Shown in pieces: positions 41,192 to 55,689 of a stretch of 64,000 nt of DNA. The position numbers were made by a program, and so were the translations under genes. Every line of letters starts with the position of its first letter. The first letter of the stretch is position 1. The notes beneath the pieces were generated by a model. That model was not told where the DNA came from, ran no database searches, and worked only from the letters and a program-made list of their open reading frames with translations. Source of the stretch: Apteryx mantelli (lineage: Eukaryota > Chordata > Aves > Apterygiformes > Apterygidae); the NCBI RefSeq assembly GCF_036417845.1, contig NC_089990.1, forward strand, positions 3,422,001 through 3,486,000, given 5' to 3'.

Positions 41192-43084
41192 AGCAGTAGG
41201 CAACGTTTACGTAGGTCCTACAGAGCGAAACGTGTCGCTGCTCTCCTTCCCCGCCGCTCCCAGCCGGCCTGAACGGGGCTGCAGCCCCGGCGGGTGCCTC
41301 GTGCCGGCCGCCGGTGTCCATCCGCCTGCGGCCCCCGCTGCAGGAGAGACCACCAGGGAGGCAGCACGGAATCGGGATTTGCCCCTTTCCTCGGAGGCTG
41401 CAGAGCCACCACGGTGCAGCGAGGGCCCCCGGAGCTGCCTGCTCCGGACAGGCGCCCACGGCAGCTCAGGGCATCGCAGGCAGGGGGATGCAGGCTGGGT
41501 GCAGCCTGCCGAAATCCGCCCCCCCCCGGCACCTCCCCAGACAGAAACCCCAGCCATGGCCCTGGAGCACCCTTTCTGCTCCTCGTCCAGGCTTCGCCCT
41601 TGGCTTCCCTCTCCTGGATAAGCCGGAGCAAAGCCCCACACCCTGCTGTTTTGCAAGCCCCGCTGGTCACTGAACAGCATGTGCCCATTTCACAGAGGGG
41701 AATGTGGAGGAGAAGTGGCTCCAGCCAAGCTGGGGTCCCGCCGGGATGGAGTGAGACGGCTCCACGCTGCCGCCCTCCCTGCCGGGTGCTGCCGCTGCCC
41801 CATCCCAGCGGGTGCATTTGGCCTGACCACATCCCCGTGCCGGGCTTTAGAGACTCGCTTTGCGGGAGGCCCCGTCCCGGAGGTGAGGGAAGGGCCGTGC
41901 GGGGCGACAGCACCTCCTCCCTGCTGCTCGCCCCCGGGCCCTTCTCCTGCAGGCACCGCCAGCCGGAGAGGCGCCGCGCACGGACGGCATCCGCAGGTGC
42001 TTCGAGCCCGACCGGCCAACGCACGACGGGTTTTTAAACGGCGGCAACCTTCCTACGCGAATAAAGTCTTTCTGGGCTTTTCGGCAGCAGGGTTGTATCC
42101 GGAGGTCGGCCCCGGCCAGCTCCCGGCTCCCCCCCCCCCCCCCCCCACCGCGCGCAGGGAGGGCGCTGGGGCGAGGGGGCCGCGGGAAGCGGGCGCAGGA
42201 GCCCCGCCGCGACGGGCACCGCCGGCGGGAGGAGCGAGCCCCGGGCTGCGATTACGCCCGGCCGTCGCTGCCTCCCTCCGTGATTTTTCTGACATAATTG
42301 GCAGCGACTGTCGCGTTTCATCATTAGCAGCTCGGCCGCGGCGCGGGAGATGCCCGCGTGCGTGCACTCGCTTGCAGCCGGCGGCAGCGGAGGAGGCAGG
42401 GTCAGGTCCCCCCTCTCCGTGACCGGCTCTGCGGGATGCTCCGGCTCCCACGGATCCCTCCCGAGGCGTCCTGGGGCGCATCTCCAAGGAGGGGAAGGGG
42501 TCGGGATGGGGAACGCGCCTCGCCGAGCAGTCCGGTCCCGTCCCGGGGGTCTCAATGCCCATGTTGCTCCCGTGCCGGGGCGAGCAGAGGGCTATTGCCC
42601 CCCGTGGGCTTGGCTGGGGGGGGGACACAGCACCCAAGCGGGGCGGATCCGGGAGGTTTCCAGCAGGGATGCGGAGCTCCGAGGCCCCGCCGCCGCCCTG
42701 CCCTCGCTGGGCAGGCGCCAGCCCCGGGGAGGCGGCAGCTGTGCCGGGGCAGTGACGCCAGTGCCGCGGTGCCACCCGGGGCCGGCGCCTCCGTGCCCGG
42801 CCGGCGCGGGGGCCAGGCGGAGGCCGCAGCTGCCGGCGAGCGAGCATCAATCCCCCTCTGTGCCGCCGGCCAGCCTTCCCCAACCTCGTGCCCCCCGCCC
42901 CGTCGCCCCGCCGCCTCCCGCCCCGTCCTCGTCCTCGTCCTCGGGGGCCAGCGAGGGCCAGGCTGCGCCCGGGCGCGTGCCGCCGCTCCGGGAATAACGG
43001 CGGCGTTTCCTTAAGGCCTCCTGGGGGTTTCGGCGACGCGTCAGCCAGCACCGGGAGCCGGGATGCTGCAGGCCGAGGGGTGAC
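41192..43084. other. intergenic between GLRA4 and GLA
   Basis: GC-rich, without recognisable coding exons. A sharply AT-richer block at 42280-42335 (GTGATTTTTCTGACATAATT, then TTTCATCATTAGCAGC) stands out and could be a regulatory element. No sign of HNRNPH2, the mammalian neighbour of GLA. Confidence 0.5.
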
Positions 43085-43525
43085 GCTTGGCCCCCACCAC
43101 AGCCTCCCGCCACCCTGGTTTGGACTGGGAGCACTGGGGGGACGATGCTCGGCCCCTGCCGCGGCCTCCCGCCGCCCCAGTTTGGACTGGGAGCACTGGG
43201 GGGACGATGCTCGGCCCCCGCCGCGGCCTCCTGCCGCCCCGGTTTGGACTGGGAGCACTGGGGGGGATGACGCTCGGCCCCTGCCGTGGCCTCCCACCGC
43301 CCCAGTTTGGACTGGGAGCACTGGGGGGGATGACGCTCGGCCCCTGCCGTGGCCTCCCACCGCCCCAGTTTGGACTGGGAGCACTGGGGGGCCACGCTCG
43401 GCCCCCACTGCGGCCTCCCGCTGCCCCACTTTGGACTGGGAGCACTGGGGGGATGACGCTCGGCCCCAGCCATGGCCTCCCGCCACCCCAGTTTGGACTG
43501 GGAGCACTGGGAGATGCTCGACCCC
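43085..43525. repeat. 62-bp minisatellite upstream of GLA
   Basis: About seven copies of a 62-63 bp unit, each carrying CAGTTTGGACTGGGAGCACT followed by GATGCTCGGCCCC and CGGCCTCCCGCC. The first segment contains the self-complementary CCAGTTTGGACTGG. It ends about 310 bp before the GLA start codon. Confidence 0.95.
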
Positions 43526-43729
43526 GGTCTCCCACCGGCCCCGTTGGCACCGGGAGGCCCCGGCACCCCCCGCCGAAGCTCGGCAGCCCCCCGTTAATCG
43601 CCGAGGTGAACCAACGCCCGCGGCCTCGCCCCGACCGGGCCCGCGCGGGGCTCCCGGGGCAGCCGCAGCCTCCGCGCTCGGGGCGGCGCCGCCGGGGCCC
43701 CCCGGGCCGCCGCCCTCCGCGGGGAGAGG

Positions 43730-43839
43730 GGGAGGGGGCGGGCCTCGGCCCGTCCCGCTGCTCCGATTGGCCGCGGGCGGCGGGGGCCGCGCCGCGATTG
43801 GGCGGGCGGGCTGCCCGTCTGGCGGCGGTGCCGGCGGCC
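43730..43839 (+). promoter_or_regulatory. GLA: GLA promoter with two inverted CCAAT boxes
   Basis: Two ATTGG elements (43766-43770 and 43797-43801) lie about 31 bp apart, one helical multiple. GGGCGG boxes surround them. The region is TATA-less and CpG-rich, directly upstream of the GLA ATG. This layout is typical of NF-Y/Sp1-driven housekeeping genes. The leader must be very short. Confidence 0.6.
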
Positions 43840-46800
43840 ATGGCGGCCATGACGGCGGCGGGGCGGCGGGCTCTGCGGCGCTGGGCCCTGGCGCTGGCGG
43901 CGCTGGCGGCGGCGGCGGCGGCGCTGGACAACGGCGTGGCGCGGACGCCGCCGATGGGCTGGCTGCACTGGGAGAGGTTCCTCTGCGGCACCGACTGCGC
44001 CGCCGACCCCCGCCGCTGCGTCAGGTACCGCCCCGGGCACCGGCACCGGCGGGGGGGATGACACCGGGGGGGGGGTGACCCCGGGCACCGGTATCCGGGG
44101 GGGGGGGGGTGTGACACCGGGGGTGGGTTACCCCGGGCACCAGTACCCGGGGGGGGGGGTGACCCCGGGGGGGGGTGATCCCGGGCACCAGTACCCGGGG
44201 GGGGGGTGACCCCGGGGGGGGGTGATCCCGGGCACCGGTATCCGGGGGGGGTGATCCCGGGCACCGGTATCCGGGGGGGGTGACACCGGGGGGGGGGTGA
44301 TCCCGGGCACCGGTATCCGGGGGGGGTGACACCAGGGGGGGTGACCCCGGGCACCGGTATCCGGGGGGGGTGACACCGGGGGGGGGGTGATCCCGGGCAC
44401 CGGTATCCGGGGGGGGTGACACCAGGGGGGGGTGACCCCGGGCACCGGTATCCGGGGGGGGGTGACACCGGGGGGGGGGTGATCCCGGGCACCGGTATCC
44501 GGGGGGGGTGACACCAGGGGGGGTGACCCCGGGCACCGGTATCCGGGGGGGGGTGACACCGGGGGGGGGGTGATCCCGGGCACCGGTATCCGGGGGGGGT
44601 GACACCAGGGGGGGTGACCCCGGGCACCGGTATCCGGGGGGGGTGACACCGGGGGGGGGGGTGATCCCGGGCACCGGTATCCGGGGGGGGTGACACCAGG
44701 GGGGGTGACCCCGGGCACCGGTATCCGGGGGGGGTGACACCGGGGGGGGGGGGTGATCCCGGGCACCGGTATCCGGGGGGGGTGACACCAGGGGGGGTGA
44801 CCCCGGGCACCGGTATCCGGGGGGGGGTGACACCGGGGGGGGGGGTGATCCCGGGCACCGGTATCCGGGGGGGGTGACACCAGGGGGGGTGACCCCGGGC
44901 ACCGGTATCCGGGGGGGGTGACACCGGGGGGGGGGTGATCCCGGGCACCGGTATCCGGGGGGGGTGACACCAGGGGGGGTGACCCCGGGCACCGGTATCC
45001 GGGGGGGGTGACACCGGGGGGGGGGTGATCCCAGGCACCGGTATCCGGGGGGGGGGTGGCACCAGGGGGTGGCACCGGCGGGGGGGGGGTGACACCGGGG
45101 GGGGGGGGTACCCGGGGCACCGGCACCCGGGGGGGAGGGGTGGCACGGGGGGGGGTGACCTCGGGCACCGGTACCCGGGGAGGGGTGGCACGGGGGGGGG
45201 GGGGTTACCCCGGGCACTGGCACCGGGGGGGGGGTTACCCCGGGGACAAGCACGGTGCCCGGGGGCTGCCTCAGGGTCGGCGGCGCCCAGGTGGAGACCC
45301 CACAGCCCGGGATCGCGGGTGGGTGGTAGCGTCAGCGCTGGAAACCGGGCTGCCACGGTCTCCGCTTTGCTCCCTGGCTGCGTCGGTGCCCCCAGCGAGC
45401 AGCTGTTCATGGAGATGGCGGACGCGATGGCTTCCGAAGGCTGGAAGGACGCAGGCTACGAGTACGTCTGCATCGACGACTGCTGGATGGCCCCGGCACG
45501 GGACGAGCGCGGCAGGCTCCAGCCGGACCCAAAGCGCTTCCCCAGCGGGATCCGCAAGCTGGCGGACCACGTGAGTGCGGCCGCTGCGGCTCGGGGCGCT
45601 GCCAGAGGGAAACCTGCTTAGAAGAGCCTAAACGCCCCCTCTGCCAATGGCTTATGCCAAGCTTAGTCTGCAAATAAGATCAGGGAACTGGTTTGTAAAC
45701 TTTGTTCCTAAGAATTTTCTAAACTCTTGCTAAAGGGGATTACCACCACCCTTGTGGAAGGGGAAGTTCGGTCCTTGTTTGTGCACTGCTTTGAACCGCA
45801 AATTGCCAGGGTGACAACAGCGGATGCGGATCTGACGAGCAGTCACGCTGGTCTCATCGTGGGGGCACAGGGGAAGGAGGTGTGGGAGCCTCCTACATAG
45901 CCGCTGAGTTAAGGCCCTGCTTCCCGAAGCGGGCTTTTTTTCTCTTGCTCTCTCAACTCTGCTTCTTCCTGCCTCGTGGCTCCTCAATCCTCCATTCTCT
46001 TTCTGTCTGCAAGCTCAGGTCCACTCCAAAGGGCTGAAGCTAGGAGTTTACAGTGACGTGGGGAACAAGACTTGTGCTGGCTTCCCCGGCAGTTACAATC
46101 ACTATGAGCTGGACGCCCAGACCTTCGCCTCCTGGGGCGTGGACCTGCTCAAGTTTGACGGCTGCAACTTTGGCACGCTGGAGCTGCTGGCAGAAGGTTC
46201 GTACTGACTCGAGACCGCGCTGTGTCGAAAGCTGGGAACATTCTGCAGTCAGCAGGAACTCCAGCGAGGGGCAGGTTCCAGAAAGCTGCTTTTCCCTGAC
46301 TATAGTCATTAAGATATTTGCTTACAAAAGCAGTTATAAGGTTATGTTCCCGAGCTCAAGGTAGCTCTCTCCAGGGTAGCAACTACTGCTAGCCCAAGTG
46401 GCTTCTATCTACCTATTCAGCTTTCCCCCTGCTGCCTCCCAGAGCTTCTACTTGCATGTACGGCTTGAAAAAGCAGCCTTCTTCCCCAGAGGCTGTATCA
46501 AGCTGAGCAAAGAAACACGACTGCATACTCTGGGGGGATCCGTGTGGACTGCTGCATCAGCTCTTAAAACAGCAAAGGCTTTGCCCTTCTGGAGTGCCTT
46601 TATTGGAGAGCTCAAAGCACTTCACACAATTAACCCTTAATCCCTTTAGTAAGGCAGTGTCATAACGGATCCACTTTAAGCCAAAACAGCTTGCATCAGC
46701 CATAAAAAGGGCAGTTATCAGGGCTCGTAAGAGACAGAAGTCAAGACAATTCTGGCATGAAAAACCTACTGGGATTTTCATTTTAAAGCATGCCAGTGCA

Positions 46801-49800
46801 AATGCCAATTCAGAATTTATTTACACGCAGGCTGGCAAATGAGAAGCTGAAAGCTCAGTAACTTGCTGTTCTGGGGGGATTCAGCTACAGACCCTCTGTA
46901 AGTACCAGTAAACCCCAATGCCACGTGAGCAGAGTTGTGGGAAGAATGACACAGCTCAGAAGATGGTCTTCTCTTTGCTGGGCTGGCACAGTCAGCACCA
47001 CAGGGTCTGGCAGCAGGAAACCTGCACACACAGTCCTGCCTGTCTGGCAGAGGGAACCTGCCCAAGTGACAATCCCAGCAAAGCCAGTTGGTCCAGCATA
47101 TGCTGGCTGCTGCGGCCAGGAGCACAGCTCAGACAGCACCTGAAGCGACAGTTAAGCTGAAAGCTCTTGGTAGAGCATATCTGTAAGCTAGATAAAGTCC
47201 AGTCGAATCAAAGCAGTTTGGGGAGAGATAACAAAGTCTTCATTCTCTCTGTGCTGATTAAAAGGGACTTAGCAGGGTTCTCTGGGGTCAAGGACAGGAT
47301 AAAGCTATCGCTTTTGCATTCCTGCCCAGTCCATAGGACACAAACGTCTCATAAGGACATATGCCTGCAACATTAACCACCAAAGTTGTACCCGACAGCT
47401 TAAAAAATACCAGCTTGTATTTGAGGGTATCTAGAGGGAAAAAAAACCACCAGACAGCAGAACTGCAGCCTCAACCCGCAGCAGTATGTGCAGGGAGATC
47501 AGCAGTCTCAGAGCAACAACGCTGCCCGTGACCTGCAGCAAAGCCAGAAAGGAGCTTGCCTTTCCTTGATAGGCAGGAGACTGGCTGCAGATTATGAACT
47601 GCCCTGCCTTCCCTTTGGTTTTCCAGCCACTAGCATATGCTGAGCTTCGATTTTGCAAAAGTTGAACTCAAACCCAAACCTGTGACCTTGGATCAGGTCC
47701 CTTCTCTGCTCAGGCAGACTGCATAACCCCTGCCTGTCCTGTTACTCTAGGTTACAGAAACATGTCTCTGGCCCTGAACAAGACTGGAAGAAGCATTGTG
47801 TACTCCTGTGAATGGCCTCTCTATTTGAGGCCCGTGCAGCAGGTAAGCGGTGTTTCTCAGGGCTCTTCTGGGTGCTAGCTGTGTGCCAAGCGGGAAGAAC
47901 AGTTCAAAGAAAAGCATTAAGATTGCAAAATAGCCTCTTGAGAATTTTTTTGCTGCTCCCCGGTCTGACAACAGAGGTGAGTGCAAGGTGGAGGTAAACC
48001 ACACTTTTCCTCCGGAGACCTGAAGTAGCCTTGAGGCTGAGTCAGTGCTCTGCTGAAAGGGAATGATCTCCTCAGGGATTTAGGAGGATCCTACAGCATG
48101 ACCACTGCTGAAGGCACAGCCCAGCTGGAGCACACTGAAGTGCGCAGCAGCTTCCATCTGCTTTCTGCCTCTGAGGAACTGAGCAACAAGACACACCAGC
48201 TAGCCGATAACTCAGTATTATTCCTCCAGGATGCTCAGTTGTACAGAGTGCTGCAGACTCCGAGGCTTTAGAACAGCATATTTAACACACAGAACCGTAT
48301 ATATACACGAGTCCTCTGTATTGTTTACCAACAAACGTCTGCCAGCTAGGGTCCATGACTGACATGTTGCTCTCCACCCATAGCTGGCTTCCCCATGCTG
48401 TCATGCAGGATGCAGCCACCTCCTCCCACAGAGACTTTAATGTATTAATCAGTGCAGGGTGTCCACCCAAGAAATGACAGTAATTAACTAGGATGTCACA
48501 GTTTCATCCCACTTGGCCCATTACACCTTCAAATAAATAGGGTCCAGGAGGATTTTCTGACAGAGGCAGGTGGCCACAGCTGTTCTCCCAAAGGAAGCGT
48601 TGTCTGGTGCATGACAAGACTCGAGTCATTCAGTGCAAAACATGTTTTAGGGAACCAGCATGCACTAGATCATCCAGCTAGCTGGTGGCAGAAGAGACCA
48701 CCACAGTTCTCCCCAAAATATCCCTAATCTAGTCTAGCTTTGTATACAGTCTTGTTCTTGTACAGCCAAGCTCTCTGGCTGAGCACACTAATCGTTTTGG
48801 CAGCCCAATTACACAGAGATCAAGCAGTACTGCAACCACTGGAGGAACTTTCTCGATGTCTCTGATTCTTGGAGCAGCATCAAGAGCATCTTGGACTGGA
48901 CAGCAATTCACCAGGACAGCATTGTGAAGATAGCTGGGCCAGGGGGCTGGAATGATCCTGACATGGCAAGTACAGCAACACCCATCTCTTGCAGCACCAG
49001 CAAAAAATCCTTTATCCAGCTGGCTGGGATGGGGAAAGAGACTCAGAGGAGAAACACTGAGGCCAAAGGCTCTGATGGGGTCCTGGGATCAAGAACTTTG
49101 TGAGAGGGACCCCTGGCAGGGAAGGTAAAGAGCACTGGAGCAGAACAGCATCCTCTAAACACACCGCACTGGAATACAGTTCCACAGTACTGAGAAAGCA
49201 CTCTCTCAGTGTAAACGTAGCCTCTACAGGCAGCACCAATCCAAAACACACATGTGACACTGGGAGCAATTTTAGGAAGTGCTGATCTACCACCAGATAA
49301 GGATCCTTCTTTACTTCCACTGTGGGGTCATCCTAAATTGTCACCTTAGTCATCCATCTCACCTTTCCCAACCAGCTGGTCTCGCTGACAGAGCACAGCC
49401 TACCTAATCAGGCCCCAGAGTAATAGGGGTCCCACCCTCAGCATCCTGTCATCTCCCCGTACTCACCCTGGTGGCTCAGTTTCTCCTCGGCAGGCAGCAT
49501 TACCAGGCGTTCTTCTGTGTCATTACAGCTAGTGATTGGAAACTTTGGGCTGAGCTGGAACCAGGCAGTGACTCAGATGGCAATGTGGGCTATCATGGCA
49601 GCTCCCCTCTTCATGTCCAATGACCTGCGGGACATCAGCCCCGAGGCCAAGTGGTTGCTCCAGAACAAAGAGGTGATTGCCATCAACCAGGACCCGCTGG
49701 GCAAGCAGGGATACCGCATCACCAAGGTACAGCAGGGCCTGGGGCTAGGGGTGCTCTCTGGGCCATGGGAGGCCACCTCCTCAGGGGGAGGACCCTGGGG

Positions 49801-50212
49801 ACAAACGGGGTACGCAGAGGAGACCCCAGGGTTTGGGAACACAAGTCCAATGAGCCCATTTGTTCTTGAAGCCTGCTTAAGCGGACAGGCATAAAGACCA
49901 TCAATTCCATCTCCCCTAATGCAGGCCCTGGGTTTTTCTTCTTGGCAGGACAACAACTTCGAGCTGTGGGAGAAGCCTCTCTCAGGCAGAGCCCATGCTG
50001 TGGCAGTGCTGAACCGGCAGGAAATTGGGGGCCCTCGTAACTTCACCTTCTCCCTCACCTTCCTCGGCAACGGGCTGGCCTGCAACCCAACGTGCTCCGT
50101 CCGGCAGGTCCTGCCAACCAGCAGAGACTGGGGATTTCACAACTGGGTCTCCTCCCTGAGCGTAGAGGTGAACCCAACAGGCACCGTACTGCTGAAAGTG
50201 GTGGCATTATAG
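43840..50212 (+). CDS. GLA: Alpha-galactosidase A (lysosomal)
   Basis: Seven exons: 43840-44024, 45396-45570, 46019-46196, 47751-47842, 48804-48965, 49529-49726 and 49949-50212, giving 417 residues. Exons 2-6 (175, 178, 92, 162 and 198 bp) match the human sizes. The enzyme removes terminal alpha-galactose from globotriaosylceramide and related glycolipids in lysosomes (GH27). Nucleophile Asp167 (KFDGC) and acid/base Asp228 (WRNFLDVSD) are present, as are CIDDCW and CEWPLY (Glu200, Leu203), which marks galactose specificity; NAGA has Ser/Ala there. Sequons at N136, N189 and N212 and the disulfide cysteines (49, 53, 60, 91, 139, 169, 199, 220, 375, 379) are conserved. An extra sequon appears at N361. 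The signal peptide is Ala-rich from a GCG run; Met4 is an alternative start. The C-terminal tail is about 12 residues shorter than human. Intron 5 begins with GC. Confidence 0.97.
44040..45250. repeat. higher-order G-rich minisatellite in GLA intron 1
   Basis: A roughly 1.2-kb array starts some 15 bp after the exon 1 donor. Two related monomers of about 45-47 bp alternate. One has GGTGATCCCGGGCACCGG then TGACACCAGGG; the other has GGTGACCCCGGGCACCGG then TGACACCGGGG. Together they form a dimer of about 92 bp, repeated about eight times between 44340 and 45040, with less regular edges. Every unit contains several G runs of 7-10, so the coding strand is strongly quadruplex-prone. The array leaves a 789-codon spurious frame on the minus strand. 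Confidence 0.96.
48966..48971 (+). other. GLA: GC-AG intron donor, GLA intron 5
   Basis: Exon 5 ends GACATG and is followed by GCAAGT rather than GTAAGT. GCAAGT is the consensus for the minor class of GC-AG introns handled by the major spliceosome. The reading frame and the 162-bp exon length fix the boundary, and no alternative GT is available at the phase-correct position. The intron ends with CATTACAG at 49528. Confidence 0.9.
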
Positions 50213-52638
50213 GAGGTACAAAGACTGTCTTCCTGTAAGCCTCCATCTCTCTCTAGACTTCTTGTCACAGGAAGACTGGCTCCCACCTCCAAGTGGGAAG
50301 CCTTTGCTCTCCCCTCAGCACCATTCAAGTGCTTCTGTGTGCACCTTGAATCTTCTGCTTAATGCACCAAAGACCCATCACTCCATTATGAAGAGATAAC
50401 AGAGAAACGGTTGCTGCTTCACTTTTTTACCCTTTCTCTAGCATCTCACCTAACTCCCCTTTCCTAAGGGGCTACAAGGGCCTCGGCAGGGCAGCAACTC
50501 CTCTGTTAACAGGCAGCGCCACTAGTAACTGAAGAGATGCAAAGTTTACATGCGGCATCCTACAGCTCTTCTTGATCATTTCAGGGACAATTAAGGAAAC
50601 ACACCCCTGCTGCCTTGTTCTTGCTTTGCCAAGATGGGCGATACAGTTACACTCACTCCAAGGGAGAAAAAACCCTCTCCTATCTCTCCTGAAGAAACCC
50701 AACCCCCTCCTCAGCATGTGGTCATCCCCTTCTACCTTCTGACGACTCAGGGACAGGCCTAGATCACTGCACTGAGCGACTGCCTTCTTGCCAGCTGTCT
50801 GCTTAGTATGAATGTGGCCAAAGTATCATGCCTTAAAACTGAGCTTCAAGCGTTCCTCCTTCTCCCAGGAGTCTTGCCCTCAGGAATGGCTGTCACTCCC
50901 TTTTGGGTAAGAACTCCCCTCCCTACCCTGCATGGGGCCAGGGAGGTCACCTTCCTTCGTGAACTGCCTTCCCGAAATATCTCTGTGCCTTCTAGGGCTG
51001 GCAGTAACCTTTAGGTTAAAGTTACACAGGTCCTTCTGATATAGGAAATGGCTACTTAATCATGTATGCAAACAGCACGTACCAAGGTGTTCTCCGACTG
51101 CTACACAATCCGGGTATCTTGATTTGTCCTCACTTTTGTGATTTAAAAACTTGAATTAAAATGCTCATAGAAAGGGCTGTTTTCTTAATCATGCTATAAG
51201 AGTACAGCCTGGTATTTGAAATTAAGTCTGGTTTTAGAAGCAAGACCACTTTATTTATAGCAAAGATGACAACTTCCACCACAGCTTAGTTACTTGGGCA
51301 ATGCTTGGTAAAGCTGCAGTGCTGACACGACGCAGCTCGACAGAGCAAGCCCCAGGCAGAGCCCACCAGAGCCACTGCTGCAGACGGCTCAAGCTGCAGG
51401 AGCTTCAGAACACCAGTCACATTAGCCAGCAATACCGAAAAAGCAAAAACGCAAGTTCTGTTCCTGCTCTGCAACTTAGATCTCTCAATCTCTATGAAAA
51501 CACGAGGAGGCATTTTCCATCCTGTAGCTCTATTCCCACTACAGAAAAGCTACTCCAAGTTCCTTGTGCTCTCGGCACCCAGTATCAGCAGGTTTCCTAT
51601 TCGACAGCAGCACACTGCTTCCCAAGTTGATTATTCTATCAATGTCCAAAGTAGCCTGTCCTATGAAGTACTGTGTTTTGGGTTCTGCTCATCAGGCACC
51701 ATTCATTTGATGAACCTGTGCTGTGTTTTTTGTTTGTTTAAGATAATTACGACTGTTGCTGGCACCTAACCTAACACAGGAGCCAGGCAGTTGAAACCTG
51801 TCACGCAGCCACCTTCCAGCAAGACAGCACACAGCTGAGGGACCAAGTGCCTGAAGCTCAGTCACTGAGCTACGATGCAGCCCACAGCCACTACTGGCAG
51901 GTCACGGCTGAGCTGCCCTAAGTCACCACTGCCTAATGATACAGATGAACTAAAACAGGTAGCTCACTTATTGCCCCTTAGGTCAGGACAACTGCTCCCT
52001 GTTTGTAAAGAGGCACCTGCAACCAAGTTCAGGGGCTGTTCAGGGGTGTTCAAATTACTCTGGTCCCTCCTGTGTTGAAACCATTTCCGAGCACCTGTAA
52101 TCTTACCTGCCTCTCCCTCTCCCCTAATGCAAGCACTTGGGAGAGGAGGAAGGTCCACTCAGCCAGTTATGCACTAGAAAGGGATTTTAAGTTTTATTTT
52201 TCATTCACTTTGTCTACCAACAGTTCAAATCCACCATAGAGATTTAAAGTAATTCTGAAATAGAACTACTACAATAGAGATATAAACTGTTTTAAATTAA
52301 ATAAAAGCTGTACAAGTTTAGAGGGGTCCTCTTTTGAGGACAGCCTTCTACCACTGAAATTCATAATTCAGGCTCTCACAGAGAAACTACTGGTACAAAA
52401 AGCTGTCAGACTGTCAGACCCTACCTTTATTGTACAACACCTCCTGGAAATGCAGTAAGGAGATCTTTTCCACTGGCTGAATTTCTCTAAAAACCCTCAT
52501 AAGCAGTCAAGACCACAAACTATTCGTCTATTAAGTAGCTTTGTAAAAACATCTTCCTGTTGGGTTGATACGCTTCCAAGTCCCAGCCCCAACAAGAGGA
52601 GATGTACAAAACATGAGCAATGGAATGTTTCCAAATAC
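50213..52638. other. region between convergent GLA and RPL36A
   Basis: Starts with the GLA 3' UTR. A likely GLA poly(A) hexamer is ATTAAA at 51155-51160, in an AT-rich segment. The remaining 1.5 kb is AT-balanced with only short chance frames. I see no other gene. Confidence 0.5.
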
Positions 52639-52644
52639 TTTAAT
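52639..52644 (-). terminator. RPL36A: RPL36A poly(A) signal
   Basis: ATTAAA on the minus strand, 30 nt beyond the RPL36A stop codon. This gives a 3' UTR of only about 50 nt, as usual for ribosomal protein genes. Confidence 0.65.
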
Positions 52645-52673
52645 ATGGTCCATAACAATGAGCAAGATGGAGC

Positions 52674-55498
<2,825 letters not shown>

Positions 55499-55630
55499 CT
55501 TGCCGGCTGCGGCCCGAAGAGAAGGAGCGAGCCGGAAGCGGAAGCAGATGGGAGCGGGGGAACCATAGAGAGGAGGCGACCGTCTCCGCGGGCTGCGTGG
55601 CGCAGCGCCGCCCCCCGGCGGGAGGAGCGC
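55499..55630 (-). promoter_or_regulatory. RPL36A: RPL36A promoter with 5' TOP tract
   Basis: On the minus strand the leader contains CTCCTTCTCTTC (plus-strand 55516-55527) about 20-30 nt upstream of the ATG. This is a terminal-oligopyrimidine tract expected at the start of ribosomal-protein mRNAs. Surrounding DNA is CpG-rich and TATA-less. The cap site is inferred. Confidence 0.6.
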
Positions 55631-55689
55631 GGAGCGGCGCTGGCGGCGCTGGCGGCCCCTGGCGGCGGGCGGGGGCGCAGCGCGGGGCC

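Noticed and set aside
43041-45410. 789-codon minus-strand open frame rich in [11 protein letters not shown]
   Set aside because: It is a product of the GLA intron 1 and upstream minisatellites read on the opposite strand.
46844-47166. Direct repeat AAGCTGAAAGCTC about 310 bp apart in GLA intron 3
   Set aside because: The repeat is only 13 bp with no similarity between flanks; it is within chance expectation and matches no element I know.
43840-50212. Identification as NAGA, the GLA paralogue
   Set aside because: The specificity loop reads CEWPLY (Glu and Leu), not the Ser/Ala of NAGA, and the neighbours are RPL36A and BTK.
50213-52638. Possible HNRNPH2 next to GLA
   Set aside because: No RRM-like coding sequence is seen on either side of GLA.
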